NCBI RefSeq assembly: GCF_000060285.1
Contig: NC_008555.1
Span: 124,001 to 188,000, forward strand
Length of the DNA stretch: 64,000 nucleotides
Source: Listeria welshimeri serovar 6b str. SLCC5334
Lineage (GTDB): Bacteria; Bacillota; Bacilli; Lactobacillales; Listeriaceae
Direction: 5' to 3'
The translations under genes and the position numbers were made by a program. Of the stretch, positions 38,658-48,849 are shown in pieces. The notes under the pieces were generated by a model that had not been told where the DNA came from, did not search any database, and saw only the letters and a list, made by a program, of their open reading frames with translations. The first letter of the stretch is position 1, and each line of letters begins with the position of its first letter.

Positions 38658-39350
38658 ATGCCAAAACCGCTAATTGACATGAAAAATTTAACAAAAACTT
38701 ATACGCTAGGCGGAGAAACTTTTAAAGCATTAGACGATGTTACTTTTACCGTTGAAAAAGGGGAGTTCCTATCCATCGTTGGTCCGTCCGGTTCCGGTAA
38801 ATCAACTTTAATGAATATGATTGGTTGTTTGGATGTTCCAGATGAAGGTAGTTATCACCTTGATGATGTAGATGTGTTTAAACTAAGCGACAATAAATTA
38901 TCCGAAATCAGAAATAAGAAAATCGGCTTTATTTTTCAGCAGTTTAATTTGCTTCCTAAATTATCTGCTTTTGAAAATATAGAGTTGCCATTAATTTACG
39001 CTGGACTGAGTGTTTCTGCACGCGAAAAAGCTGCTCTTGAATGCTTGGAAAAAGTTGGTCTGATTGAAAAGCGTAGAAATTTACCAACTCAGCTATCTGG
39101 TGGACAACAACAACGTGTAGCAATCGCGCGTGCCCTTGCTGGTAATCCGCAAATTCTTTTAGCAGATGAGCCAACGGGAGCCCTTGATTCCAAAACAGGT
39201 AAGGAAGTAATGGGAATCTTACAAGAGTTGAATCGAGCAGGAAATACAATTGTTATGATTACACATGATCCGACAATTGCCTCTTATGGAACAAGAAGCA
39301 TTCGAATTCAAGATGGTAAATTATTCCATGAGGAGGCGACAAAAGCATGA
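38658..39350 (+). CDS. MacB-like ABC transporter ATP-binding protein
   Basis: 230 residues. Walker [10 protein letters not shown] near residue 42, signature [15 protein letters not shown] near 143, Walker [13 protein letters not shown], switch His in MITHDP. LolD/MacB subfamily. GAAGGAGGG sets ATG 38658. Its stop overlaps the permease start by 4 bases (ATGA). Equivalent to lmo0194, YknY-like. Confidence 0.95.
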   Translation: MPKPLIDMKNLTKTYTLGGETFKALDDVTFTVEKGEFLSIVGPSGSGKSTLMNMIGCLDVPDEGSYHLDDVDVFKLSDNKLSEIRNKKIGFIFQQFNLLPKLSAFENIELPLIYAGLSVSAREKAALECLEKVGLIEKRRNLPTQLSGGQQQRVAIARALAGNPQILLADEPTGALDSKTGKEVMGILQELNRAGNTIVMITHDPTIASYGTRSIRIQDGKLFHEEATKA

Positions 39351-40558
39351 ATGTTCTCCAAAGTATGAAAATGGCATGGAAACAATTAAAAGCTAGTAAA
39401 CTGAGATCTTTTCTAACGATGCTTGGTATTATTATCGGTGTCGCATCCGTTATTCTTTTAGTTTCGCTCGGAAATGGTGTAACCAAAGAAGTTGATGAGC
39501 AAATGGGTGACTTAGGATCCAATTTAATCACAGTAGTAAATAGTTCTGTGAATCCAAATGATAAATATACGTATGATGAAGTAATGAAATATCAAAATAT
39601 TGATGGTGTTAAAAGCGTTTCACCAGAACTTTCAGGACAAGTGAATGCTACATTTGATTATAAAAACTCCAGCAATAAAGTTATAGGAACGAACGACCAG
39701 TATAAAGCAGCCCGTAGCCTCGAAATGAAGGATGGCCGCTTCTTGCTACCAATTGATACGGAATATGGTCAGAAGGTAGCTGTAATCGGCTCTACGGTAG
39801 CTAGTGATTTGTTTGGCTTCGGTAACCCCATTGGCGAAACAATTAGATTAAACGGCATGCCATACAAAGTAGTAGGTGTTTTAAAAGAAAAAGGTGCTTC
39901 GATGATGGGATCAAGTGATGATCAAATCTTCATTCCGATTTCTTCTGCTCAAAGACTACTAAAAGATACAAATGTACGAACTATTTATGTTGAAACAAAA
40001 TCTGCTGAGGATGTTGATTTCGTGGTTAATACGTTGGAATCCCGCCTTGCTATAAAATTTGGTGACGAGAAAGAGCAAAAAGAGAAAGCTGCTTCCTCGG
40101 CGCAAATGGGACCATCATATCAAGTTATTAATCAACAAGAAATCCTCAATGCGTTTAATACAATCAGTACAACCTTAACAACTGCGCTTGGTGCAATTGC
40201 TGCCATTTCGCTTGTAGTAGGTGGTATTGGAATTATGAATATTATGTTAGTTTCTGTCAGTGAAAGAACGAGAGAAATTGGTATCAGAAAAGCGCTTGGA
40301 GCTAAAAAACGTGCTATTTTACTGCAATTCCTAATAGAATCTATCGTTATTAGTGTATGCGGGGGACTGATTGGAATAATTATTGGAGTCTCAGGAGCGC
40401 TTATCTTTGGCTCTGTTGCGGGTATATCATCAGGAATAACCGCGGGAACAATTATCTTTTCCTTTGTCTTCTCCTTATGTATTGGAGTGATATTTGGTAT
40501 CGCACCTGCTAATAAGGCATCGAAATTAAGACCAATTGATGCTTTGAGGTCAGAATAA
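39347..40558 (+). CDS. MacB-like ABC transporter permease (FtsX family)
   Basis: 403 residues. N-terminal transmembrane helix after KLRSFLTMLGIIIGVASVILLVSLG, a large extracytoplasmic MacB periplasmic-core-like domain (about 50-260), then three membrane helices with the coupling motif VSERTREIGIRKALGAKKRAILLQFL. It exports peptides or other amphiphiles by mechanotransmission with the fusion protein. Equivalent to lmo0195. A clear terminator follows. Confidence 0.94.
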   Translation: MNVLQSMKMAWKQLKASKLRSFLTMLGIIIGVASVILLVSLGNGVTKEVDEQMGDLGSNLITVVNSSVNPNDKYTYDEVMKYQNIDGVKSVSPELSGQVNATFDYKNSSNKVIGTNDQYKAARSLEMKDGRFLLPIDTEYGQKVAVIGSTVASDLFGFGNPIGETIRLNGMPYKVVGVLKEKGASMMGSSDDQIFIPISSAQRLLKDTNVRTIYVETKSAEDVDFVVNTLESRLAIKFGDEKEQKEKAASSAQMGPSYQVINQQEILNAFNTISTTLTTALGAIAAISLVVGGIGIMNIMLVSVSERTREIGIRKALGAKKRAILLQFLIESIVISVCGGLIGIIIGVSGALIFGSVAGISSGITAGTIIFSFVFSLCIGVIFGIAPANKASKLRPIDALRSE

Positions 40559-40561
40559 CTA

Positions 40562-40604
40562 AAAAGAAATCCAGAATTTTGTTCTCTGGATTTCTTTTTT
40601 TCTA
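40562..40604 (+). terminator. Terminator after the MacAB-like operon
   Basis: AAAGAAATCCAGA pairs with TCTGGATTTCTTT; TTTTTCT follows. Confidence 0.9.
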
Positions 40605-41246
40605 AACGGAAATACTAAAAAAGATGTCTTGTCATCTATATTTAATGTTTTTGTCATAATTAAACGCTTACAAAAGATTATTTTTTAAATTAAACGCCTA
40701 AAAAGATGAAAAAAGTCTTTAAATAATGCGTTAGAATGCTGTTTTTCGGGTATACAGTATTTATTGACTGTTTATCTAAAGTGGATTTTAGAGAAGCTAA
40801 AATGTAAAAATATAAACTCTAGAATTGGTTAAATTTGCGCTTTATTGTATACAATAATTTTGAGAAAAGAACAAAATTAGCACCCTTTTACTGGCATTCT
40901 GGCGTGCGAAATAGTATGATAATTACATTGCGTTACTGTGCTAGCAATGGTTTAGAGGTTTTTTTGACGCAAACAAAGAATATTGTATACAAAACAAAAG
41001 TTAACAAGAACAATTTTAAAATGTCAATGATTTTAAGAAAAAAACTATTTTTTTTAGTTTACAATTCACAAAGTTGTCAAATTTAGTTTTTTTTATTATT
41101 ATGTTCATAGGGAAGAATTTTACGTTAAATATTGCTTGCATAAAAAGTAATTATTTCTATGGGGGAATTTTTCTCGAGTGTGTGTACTTATGTTGCATGT
41201 GAGCATTAGTTACAAGCAGCGCAACTAGATTAAGGTGGTGAAGATA
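40605..41246. other. Long AT-rich intergenic region upstream of spoVG
   Basis: About 640 bases with no convincing gene. It holds two TTGTATACAA palindromes (40845-40854 and 40983-40992), a short direct repeat around ATTAAACGC (near 40661 and 40691), and poly-T stretches near 41045-41095. A weak promoter-like TTGCTT-17-TTCTAT lies at 41132-41160. A long upstream control region for spoVG is plausible. Confidence 0.5.
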
Positions 41247-41555
41247 ATGGAGATTACAGATGTGAGATTACGACGTGTTGAGACAGATGGGAGAATGAAA
41301 GCTATTTCTTCAATTACGATTGATGGTGAGTTTGTTATTCACGACATTCGTGTCATCGATGGCAACGAGGGTTTGTTCGTAGCTATGCCAAGTAAACGTA
41401 CGCCGGATGGTGAGTTTAGAGATATCGCACATCCAATTAACTCAGGCACCCGTGCAAAAATTCAAGAAGCCGTTTTAGCTGCTTATGAAGTAGCAGAAGA
41501 ACCGGTTGCAAATGAAGAAACTTCCGCAAACGAAAGTGTTGTAGAAGAAAACTAA
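41247..41555 (+). CDS. spoVG: SpoVG RNA-binding regulator, copy 1
   Basis: 102 residues. The family core [51 protein letters not shown] is split only by minor changes. The acidic tail is extended ([19 protein letters not shown]). SpoVG binds RNA (and DNA in some species) and affects carbon use, lysozyme resistance and virulence in L. monocytogenes. ATG 41247 is set by AAGGTGGTG. Equivalent to lmo0196; a tandem paralogue follows. Confidence 0.95.
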   Translation: MEITDVRLRRVETDGRMKAISSITIDGEFVIHDIRVIDGNEGLFVAMPSKRTPDGEFRDIAHPINSGTRAKIQEAVLAAYEVAEEPVANEETSANESVVEEN

Positions 41556-41674
41556 AAAAATCCTCGGTTAGAGAGAACGTTGTTGAGAACAGCTGGGGGA
41601 TAAACACCTGGAATTTTAGCTGGGAGAAGCAGATTCTTTTTGAAAGAGGCAAATGGGATAAGGAGTGACTAATA

Positions 41675-41983
41675 ATGCAAGTAACAGATGTGAGATTACG
41701 TCGTGTAGAAACTGATGGAAGAATGAGAGCAATCGCTTCAATCACTTTAGATGAGGAATTTGTAGTTCATGATATTCGCGTTATTGATGGGAATAACGGT
41801 TTATTCGTAGCTATGCCAAGTAAACGTGGTGTTGATGGAGAATTCCGTGACATCGCTCACCCAATTAATTCCGATACTCGTGCAAAAATTCAAGAAGTAG
41901 TATTAGCTGAATACGAGCGCGTTGGTGAAGAAGAAGCAACTGCAGTAACAGAAGAAGAATCTGAATCCGTTTCTGCTGAATAA
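41675..41983 (+). CDS. spoVG: SpoVG RNA-binding regulator, copy 2
   Basis: 102 residues, about 80 per cent identical to copy 1 by eye over the first 80 residues, diverging in the acidic tail ([18 protein letters not shown]). ATAAGGAG precedes the ATG. Only 119 bases separate the copies and no strong terminator lies between them, so they are likely co-transcribed. Equivalent to lmo0197. Confidence 0.95.
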
Positions 41984-41995
41984 TTTTAAATTTTC

Positions 41996-42025
41996 AAGGG
42001 CTAGCCTAGTGCTGGCCCTTTTTGT
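41996..42025 (+). terminator. Terminator after spoVG copy 2
   Basis: AAGGGCTAGC pairs with GCTGGCCCTT (wobble), followed by TTTTTG. Confidence 0.8.
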
Positions 42026-42058
42026 GTGGCAAAAATAGCAAAAAAACCTTAAATAGCC

Positions 42059-42087
42059 TTGGTCTTCTATTTTGGCTATGGTATAAT
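42059..42087 (+). promoter_or_regulatory. Promoter of the 41-codon gene
   Basis: TTGGTC, 17 bases, TATAAT, with TGG in front of the -10 (extended -10). It lies 35 bases before the small start codon. Confidence 0.75.
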
Positions 42088-42122
42088 TAAAAGCAGAATG
42101 TAAATGAGGAGGAGAATTTTAA

Positions 42123-42248
42123 ATGATGTTACAAAAACAGACATACTTGAATAAACTTTCTTGTAACCCGAACTTAGAATCTTCTTTTAATACAGCAATA
42201 AATAATCACGCTATATCTTTCGGAATTTTCAAACAAATAAAACATTAA
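42123..42248 (+). CDS. Small protein of 41 residues, function unknown
   Basis: A complete small gene: strong extended -10 promoter, AGGAGGAG at about 42107-42114, ATG at 42123 (a second ATG follows immediately), TAA at 42246, then a weak hairpin (ACCCT/AGGGT) and T-rich stretch near 42260-42285. The product begins MMLQKQTYLNKLSC and ends FGIFKQIKH. It has one Cys, a basic C-terminus and no clear membrane segment. It is not an obvious glmU leader peptide because glmU has its own promoter at 42301-42329. Alternatives: a regulatory RNA that happens to carry a frame. I recognise no family. Confidence 0.6.
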   Translation: MMLQKQTYLNKLSCNPNLESSFNTAINNHAISFGIFKQIKH

Positions 42249-42300
42249 ATATACTCTTTACCCTAAAAATAAGGGTGGGAGTTTTTATTTGGTCGTATTC

Positions 42301-42329
42301 TTGAAAAAAAGCGGATTTTACGTTATCAT
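42301..42329 (+). promoter_or_regulatory. Promoter of glmU-prs
   Basis: TTGAAA, 17 bases, TATCAT, 40 bases before the glmU start. Confidence 0.6.
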
Positions 42330-42368
42330 TCATAGTGGATGAATAGTGAATATTGGAGGTCCTATATA

Positions 42369-43742
42369 ATGTCAAAACGATATGCTGTAGTGCTTGCTGC
42401 TGGTCAAGGCACACGGATGAAGTCGAAACTTTACAAAGTGTTGCACCCGGTTTGTGGAAAACCAATGGTCGAACATGTAGTAGACCAAATTTCAACGCTT
42501 GATGTTGATAAAGTGGTTACAATTGTAGGTCATGGAGCTGAGAAAGTACAAGAGCATTTAGCTGGTAAAAGTGAGTTTGTGAAGCAAGAAGAGCAATTAG
42601 GAACAGCTCATGCGGTACTTCAAGCGAAACCAGAACTTGCTGGAAAAGACGGTGTGACGTTAGTTGTTTGTGGAGATACACCTTTAATCGAAGCTAGCAC
42701 AATGGAAGCTTTGCTAAAATATCACCATGAAAAACGCGCAAAAGCAACAATCCTTACAACAGTTATTGAAGACCCTACAGGTTATGGCCGAATTATTCGA
42801 GATGACCTTGGTATTGTAGAAAAAATTGTAGAACATAAAGATGCAACAGAAAAAGAGCAACGCATTTCAGAAATCAACACTGGTACATATTGCTTTGATA
42901 ACAAAGCGCTTTTTGAAGCATTAGAAAATGTCTCTAATGATAATGTTCAAGGAGAATATTACTTGCCAGATGTTATTAAAATTTTAAAAGATTTGGATGA
43001 AGTTGTAGCAGCATATAGAATGGAATCTTTCGAGGAATCTCTTGGGGTTAACGATAGAATTGCTCTAGCTGAAGCTTCTAAATTAATGCAACGTCGAATC
43101 AATGATAATCATATGCGGAATGGAGTAACGCTTGTTAATCCAGAAAATACGTATATTGATATAGATGTAAAAATTGGTCAGGATACAGTAATTGAACCGG
43201 GAGTTATGCTTCGCGGAAATACTGTGATTGGTGATGACTGTGTGATTTCAAGTGGTTCAGAAATTGCCAACAGCGTTATTGGTGAACGAGTTCATGTCAG
43301 AAATTCCTCCATTTTTGAAAGTAAAGTTGGAGATGACGTTCAAATCGGGCCATATGCTCATCTAAGACCTGAATCTGATATTCATAATCATGTGAAAATC
43401 GGAAATTACGTCGAAACAAAAAAAGCGATTGTTGGTGAAGGAACTAAATTACCACATTTCATTTATATGGGAGATGCGGAAATTGGTAAGAATGTCAATG
43501 TTGGTTGCGGAAGTATTGCTGTTAATTACGACGGCAAAAACAAGGCGAAAACCATTATTGGAGATGACGTTTTTGTAGGTTGTAATTCAAATCTAATTGC
43601 ACCTGTCAAAGTGGGAGACCGTGCTTTCATAGCAGCTGGTTCAACCATTACAAAAGATGTTCCAGAAGATGCGCTAGGAATTGCTCGCGCGAAACAAGAG
43701 AACAAGATGGACTATGCGAAGCGTCTAAATCACGGTAAATAA
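42369..43742 (+). CDS. glmU: Bifunctional UDP-GlcNAc pyrophosphorylase / GlcN-1-P acetyltransferase
   Basis: 457 residues. The N-terminal uridyltransferase has [25 protein letters not shown] and CGDTPLI; the C-terminal left-handed beta helix starts near 250 with hexapeptide repeats and the acetyltransferase site ([35 protein letters not shown]). It makes UDP-GlcNAc for peptidoglycan and teichoic acids. ATG 42369 follows TTGGAGGTCC. Equivalent to lmo0198, upstream of prs as in Bacillus. Confidence 0.96.
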   Translation: MSKRYAVVLAAGQGTRMKSKLYKVLHPVCGKPMVEHVVDQISTLDVDKVVTIVGHGAEKVQEHLAGKSEFVKQEEQLGTAHAVLQAKPELAGKDGVTLVVCGDTPLIEASTMEALLKYHHEKRAKATILTTVIEDPTGYGRIIRDDLGIVEKIVEHKDATEKEQRISEINTGTYCFDNKALFEALENVSNDNVQGEYYLPDVIKILKDLDEVVAAYRMESFEESLGVNDRIALAEASKLMQRRINDNHMRNGVTLVNPENTYIDIDVKIGQDTVIEPGVMLRGNTVIGDDCVISSGSEIANSVIGERVHVRNSSIFESKVGDDVQIGPYAHLRPESDIHNHVKIGNYVETKKAIVGEGTKLPHFIYMGDAEIGKNVNVGCGSIAVNYDGKNKAKTIIGDDVFVGCNSNLIAPVKVGDRAFIAAGSTITKDVPEDALGIARAKQENKMDYAKRLNHGK

Positions 43743-43792
43743 TTTCCAATTGGAAAGTTTAAAATTTTAATAAAAAATAGTGGAGGCTGATT

Positions 43793-44749
43793 ATGTCAAA
43801 CGAGTATTTTGATCCAAAGTTGAAGATTTTCTCGCTAAATTCTAATCGTGAACTAGCTGAAGAGATTGCGAAAGAAGTAGGTATTGAGTTAGGGAAATCA
43901 AGCGTTACTCATTTTAGTGATGGAGAAATCCAAATTAACATTGAAGAAAGTATCCGTGGTTGTCATGTATATGTTATTCAATCAACGAGTAATCCTGTAA
44001 ACCAGAATTTAATGGAACTTTTGATCATGATTGATGCGTTGAAACGCGCTTCCGCAGCAACAATTAATATTGTTATGCCTTACTATGGCTATGCACGCCA
44101 AGACCGTAAAGCAAGAAGCCGTGAACCAATTACTGCAAAATTAGTAGCAAACTTAATCGAGACAGCGGGTGCAACTAGAATGATTACACTTGATATGCAT
44201 GCTCCGCAAATCCAAGGTTTCTTTGATATTCCAATTGACCACTTGAATGCAGTGCGTCTTTTAAGTAACTATTTCAGTGAGCGTCATTTAGGTGACGATT
44301 TAGTAGTAGTTTCACCTGACCATGGTGGAGTTACACGTGCGCGCAAAATGGCTGATCGTTTGAAAGCGCCAATTGCAATTATTGATAAACGCCGTCCACG
44401 CCCTAATGTAGCGGAAGTAATGAATATTGTCGGTAATGTAGAAGGTAAAGTTTGTATTATTATTGATGATATTATTGATACAGCTGGAACAATCACACTT
44501 GCTGCAAAAGCATTACGTGAAGCTGGAGCGACAAAAGTATACGCTTGTTGTTCGCACCCAGTTTTATCTGGTCCTGCGATGAAACGTATTGAAGATTCGC
44601 CAATTGAGAAATTAATCGTTACAAATTCCATTGCTCTTCCAGAAGAAAAATGGATTGATAAAATGGAACAACTTTCTGTAGCGCCACTTCTAGGTGAAGC
44701 AATTGTGCGTGTTCATGAGAATGCATCTGTAAGTTCGTTATTTGAATAA
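43793..44749 (+). CDS. prs: Ribose-phosphate pyrophosphokinase
   Basis: 318 residues. Family motifs: [24 protein letters not shown] near residue 45, [23 protein letters not shown] near 97, and the PRPP loop [19 protein letters not shown] near 222. It makes PRPP, also the PurR signal molecule. In pathogenic Listeria, prs is immediately followed by the PrfA virulence island; here a terminator and a phosphatase gene follow. Confidence 0.97.
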
Positions 44750-44782
44750 GTGTTTAAAAATAGCAATGCTTAAATATACGAT

Positions 44783-44820
44783 AAAATCCCTGTTGAACTA
44801 TTATTCGACAGGGATTTTTA
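44783..44820 (+). terminator. Terminator after prs
   Basis: AAAATCCCTGT pairs with ACAGGGATTTTT around a TTATTC loop. Confidence 0.9.
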
Positions 44821-44900
44821 ATGATGTGGCTTAATTGATGATAATAGTTTAAAATATGGGCATAGATGATATTATGATGATGAGATTAGGTGATGGTTTT

Positions 44901-45719
44901 ATGGAGAGGGTAAGAATTGCAATTATATCAGATGTCCATGGTAACGTTGAAGCATTAAAAGCAGTGCTTCAAGATGCTGCTAATGAAAAAGCGGATAAAT
45001 ACATTACTGTAGGAGATATTGCGTTAAAAGGACCTGGGACAGATATTTGTTTGGCTCTTTTAGAAGAACTAAGTCCGCTTACTTTTGTGCTGGGAAACCA
45101 TGAACAAGTATACAAGGACTTTTTGGACGGAAAATCATTCGATCATTCCATAAAAAGGCAAATGATAAAACAATTAGTTGAATATGATTATCTTTTTTTG
45201 GGGGAAGAAAAATTCCGCTATTTAGCAACTTTGCCCAAAAAAGTTTCTATTCAAATTTTTGACACGAAAATAGATGTTTTTCATGCTATGCCGAATTCCG
45301 TAAGTTTTCCAATTTATCCTACGCAAGAGCAAATGTATTTTGATGAGATGTTTATGCAAACGGAAGCAAGTGTTGCGATAAATGGGCATGTACATAGGCA
45401 ATCTTTAAGAAGAACGGAAGATGATCAGTTGATTATTAATCCTGGTTCAGTAGGGTTGCCTGGTGGGAAAAACTCTCGTAAGAAGGATAATCTCGCTCAA
45501 TACGCATTGATTGATATTGATGAAACGGGCGTTGTTGATGTGCATTTTAAAAAAGTGGCTTATGATATTGAAGCAGAAATTGCTTTTGCCAGAAAAAGAG
45601 GTCTGCCTTTTATAGATATTTACGAGGAAACTCTTCGCAAAGGGCAATATTTATATATAGATAGCCAGATAGAACGATCTATTCGGAAATCTAAAGAGGA
45701 TAATCAAAATGGAGTTTAA
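44901..45719 (+). CDS. Calcineurin-like metallophosphatase
   Basis: 272 residues. Metal-binding motifs are complete: IISDVHGNVEAL near residue 8, VGDIALKGPG, LGNHEQV, INGHVHRQ and NPGSVGLPGGK. Cytoplasmic; substrate (nucleotide, protein or Ap4A) unknown. Start uncertain: ATG 44901 has AGGTGAT 7 bases upstream, but in-frame ATGs at 44856 and 44874-44880 also exist. It occupies the slot that the LIPI-1 cluster fills in L. monocytogenes; I recall that LIPI-1-free species carry a vcl gene (vclP) here, which this may be. Confidence 0.88.
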   Translation: MERVRIAIISDVHGNVEALKAVLQDAANEKADKYITVGDIALKGPGTDICLALLEELSPLTFVLGNHEQVYKDFLDGKSFDHSIKRQMIKQLVEYDYLFLGEEKFRYLATLPKKVSIQIFDTKIDVFHAMPNSVSFPIYPTQEQMYFDEMFMQTEASVAINGHVHRQSLRRTEDDQLIINPGSVGLPGGKNSRKKDNLAQYALIDIDETGVVDVHFKKVAYDIEAEIAFARKRGLPFIDIYEETLRKGQYLYIDSQIERSIRKSKEDNQNGV

Positions 45720-45756
45720 AAAAGTATCCAACACCAAGTTGGATACTTTTTTTATC
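45718..45756. terminator. Bidirectional terminator
   Basis: AAAAAAGTATCCAA pairs with TTGGATACTTTTTT, between the convergent phosphatase and YbjQ-like genes. Confidence 0.9.
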
Positions 45757-46088
45757 TAATAATCTTGAACTTCGATTACAACTGCTGTCCCAGATGCTGT
45801 AACCATTAACATACCGTTATCTGCGCCGAGTACTTCATAATCGATGTCTACGCCTATAACAGCATTTGCGCCAATATCTTTAGCGCGCGATTCCATTTCT
45901 CTAATTGCTTCTTCACGTGCATTGATGAGTTCGTCTTCGTAACCTTGGGAACGACCACCAAAAAAGTTTCTAAGTCCCGCCCCAATATCTTTCATAAAGT
46001 TAACGCCAGTAATTACTTCTCCGAAAACAATTTTTTTGTACTCGATAATTTGTTTTCCTTCAATATTTGGTGAGGTTGTTACTATCAT
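45756..46088 (-). CDS. YbjQ/UPF0145-family protein
   Basis: 110 residues with the family pattern [30 protein letters not shown], then [36 protein letters not shown] and a final beta strand. A pentamer-forming heavy-metal-binding-like fold; role unknown. Start at 46088 is set by GGAGGGA; an in-frame ATG 10 codons upstream precedes this site. Corresponds to lmo0208 (orfB/vclB in LIPI-1 papers, as I recall). Confidence 0.92.
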   Translation of the reverse strand: MIVTTSPNIEGKQIIEYKKIVFGEVITGVNFMKDIGAGLRNFFGGRSQGYEDELINAREEAIREMESRAKDIGANAVIGVDIDYEVLGADNGMLMVTASGTAVVIEVQDY

Positions 46089-46156
46089 ATATTTATCCCT
46101 CCAGTTTTCTTTTATCATACCCTTTAGTAGTTTTTCTAGTCAAAGAATATATGCAA

Positions 46157-46828
46157 TTATTTCCGGTTTTTTGCTTTTTCGATATAGGACACAGCGTCAG
46201 GAACTTTGCATGCCGTTTTACCTAAATTCACATGAACTTTCCCGACTGATTTAGCCACTTCTACAGCATTATCATATAAATCGTCCTTGTAAATGCCGCA
46301 TGCAATAATAAACCCGTTCATAGAGTAACGCGTTCTGTTTGTTTCTGATTGTAGCGTTTCTTTTATGAGTAGGAGTAAATCCTCCGCCTGATCTAAATCT
46401 GGAATGTGTTCGCTAAAAATCTGCCAGCCCATGGATTTAGTTAAGTCATAATCGCTTTTAATCCATTCTTTAGCAAAAAGGAGTGCGTCCTCTCTTTTAC
46501 TAACAAGAGATGAAAGACCGGAAGTTAACATTGTCCAAGTTTCTCGAAAGGCGATATTCCATTTTTTGATTTGCTCGGAAGTTACTTTGTTTGGATCAAT
46601 TGCAAGTAGCCCAAGGTAAATTAAGTCGCTATTATTTGATTCTATGAGTTCCACTGCGAGTTTGTGGTTTTTATTCAGCTTTTCACGACGAATAATTTTC
46701 TTCAGGTCGCCGATTTTCAAGCCATAAAGTTCTAACGATTCTGGGCAACCATGATTCCGGAAAATTTTGATTGTATTTTGGTTTTCTAAGGATTGAAGTT
46801 CGGTATTGAGTTGGTCAAAAGTAATCAT
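46157..46828 (-). CDS. AlkD-like DNA alkylation repair / HEAT-repeat protein
   Basis: 223 residues, all helical, HEAT-like repeats. Motifs GCPESLELYGLKIGDLKKIIRR near residue 28, YLGLLAIDPNKVTSEQIKKWN and SMGWQIFSEHIP match the DNA alkylation repair (DUF-AlkD-like) family; the catalytic Trp/Asp/Arg set of AlkD is not clear, so glycosylase activity is uncertain. GAGAGGAGA precedes the ATG. It corresponds to lmo0209 (orfA/vclA) and lies between the ybjQ-like gene and ldh, all leftward. Confidence 0.82.
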   Translation of the reverse strand: MITFDQLNTELQSLENQNTIKIFRNHGCPESLELYGLKIGDLKKIIRREKLNKNHKLAVELIESNNSDLIYLGLLAIDPNKVTSEQIKKWNIAFRETWTMLTSGLSSLVSKREDALLFAKEWIKSDYDLTKSMGWQIFSEHIPDLDQAEDLLLLIKETLQSETNRTRYSMNGFIIACGIYKDDLYDNAVEVAKSVGKVHVNLGKTACKVPDAVSYIEKAKNRK

Positions 46829-46860
46829 AAATTATCTCCTCTCGAATAATTTAAGTATAA

Positions 46861-46892
46861 CAAAAAAGCATGCAAAATCGCATGCTTTTTTG
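46861..46892 (-). terminator. Terminator of ldh
   Basis: AAAAAAGCATGC pairs with GCATGCTTTTTT, just after the ldh stop on the minus strand. Confidence 0.92.
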
Positions 46893-46903
46893 AATGAAGA
46901 ATA

Positions 46904-47857
<954 letters not shown>

Positions 47858-47882
47858 CTATAAAAAATCTATTTACTAGTAC

Positions 47883-47910
47883 AGTATAACACGTATTTTT
47901 CATTTGTGAA
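47883..47910 (-). promoter_or_regulatory. Promoter of ldh
   Basis: On the minus strand TTCACA, 16 bases, TATACT, preceded by TGT. The -35 coincides with a TTTGTGAA half-site; another half-site lies at 47950-47957. Confidence 0.6.
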
Positions 47911-48068
47911 GCATTGAACGTCCTAAATTTTAAAAAGTTGTTATAATAAATTTGTGAAAACGCTATAGTACAGTTTGAAAGCGTCCACATTAGGAGCACG
48001 ATGCTATTTTCTGTTTACCTTTTATTTGAAAATATAAACCTTATAAAGCAAAATAAGGCGTTTGCTTT

Positions 48069-48100
48069 GTTTTGCTATTTTTCTAAAGGGTAGATATAAT
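48069..48100 (+). promoter_or_regulatory. Overlapping SigB and SigA promoters of ctc/rplY
   Basis: SigB: GTTT (48069-48072), 15 bases, GGGTAG (48088-48093). SigA: TTGCTA (48072-48077), 17 bases, TATAAT (48095-48100). ctc is a classic SigB-controlled gene, so both calls fit. Confidence 0.75.
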
Positions 48101-48138
48101 AGAAGTGTACCAAAATTGAATGAGTGGAGTGATTTTTT

Positions 48139-48762
48139 ATGGCAACAACATTAGAGGTCCAGAAAAGAGAAACAACGCAACATTCAGAAGTAACGAAATT
48201 GCGTAGTGAAGGAAAAGTACCTGGAATTATTTATGGTTATAAATCGGAAAATGTTCCGGTTTCCGTTGATTCTTTGGAATTAATCAAAGCAGTTCGTGAT
48301 AATGGTCGAAACGCCGTATTCTCAGTTACTGTGGACGGTAAAAAATTAAACGTTTTATTACATGAATATCAAGTGGATCCGTTAAAAGATGTATTAGTAC
48401 ATGTGGATTTATTAGCAGTTGATATGAATGAAGAAGTTGAGACCGATGTTCGCGTGGTATTAGTTGGAGATGCACCAGGAGTTAAAGCTGGCGGTGTATT
48501 ACAACAAATTATCCATGATGTAAAAGTTTCAGCAACACCAGAAAAATTACCAGAAACAATCGAATTAGACATTTCTTCATTAGAAATCGGTGACGTTTTA
48601 ACAACAAACGATCTTCCTAATAACAAAGACTATGTCGTGCAAGCTGAAGAAGAAGAGACAGTAGTTACTGTTTCTGCTCCACGTGCTGAAGAAGAACCAA
48701 CGACTACGGAAGCGCCAGAACCAGAAGCGGTTCATGGTAAAGATGAAGAACCAGTAGAATAA
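48139..48762 (+). CDS. rplY: General stress protein Ctc / ribosomal protein L25
   Basis: 207 residues. N-terminal L25 5S-rRNA-binding domain (TTLEVQKRETTQHSEVTKLRSEGKVPGIIYGY) and C-terminal TL5/Ctc beta domain, followed by an acidic tail (EEEPTTTEAPEPEAVHGKDEEPVE). It binds 5S rRNA under stress. Equivalent to lmo0211; its promoter region carries both SigB and SigA motifs. Confidence 0.96.
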   Translation: MATTLEVQKRETTQHSEVTKLRSEGKVPGIIYGYKSENVPVSVDSLELIKAVRDNGRNAVFSVTVDGKKLNVLLHEYQVDPLKDVLVHVDLLAVDMNEEVETDVRVVLVGDAPGVKAGGVLQQIIHDVKVSATPEKLPETIELDISSLEIGDVLTTNDLPNNKDYVVQAEEEETVVTVSAPRAEEEPTTTEAPEPEAVHGKDEEPVE

Positions 48763-48774
48763 TTTTTATAAATC

Positions 48775-48820
48775 AAATTGGGAGATACGCATTTATTTGC
48801 GATATCTCCCAATTTTTTTG
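48775..48820 (+). terminator. Terminator after rplY
   Basis: AAATTGGGAGATA pairs with TATCTCCCAATTT, then TTTTTG. Confidence 0.9.
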
Positions 48821-48849
48821 TTATAATGTTTTAAGAGGGAGGCGGTTTC

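Noticed and set aside
40835-41086. 83-codon open frame upstream of spoVG
   Set aside because: No ribosome binding site, very AT-rich, Lys/Asn/Phe-rich low-complexity product and overlap with the palindromes. Probably a chance frame.
41556-41674. Terminator between the spoVG copies
   Set aside because: No stable stem with a U-tract; a weak stem-loop at most.
47903-47957. Rex operator upstream of ldh
   Set aside because: Only repeated TTTGTGAA half-sites are seen; the full TTGTGA-N6-TCACAA palindrome is absent.
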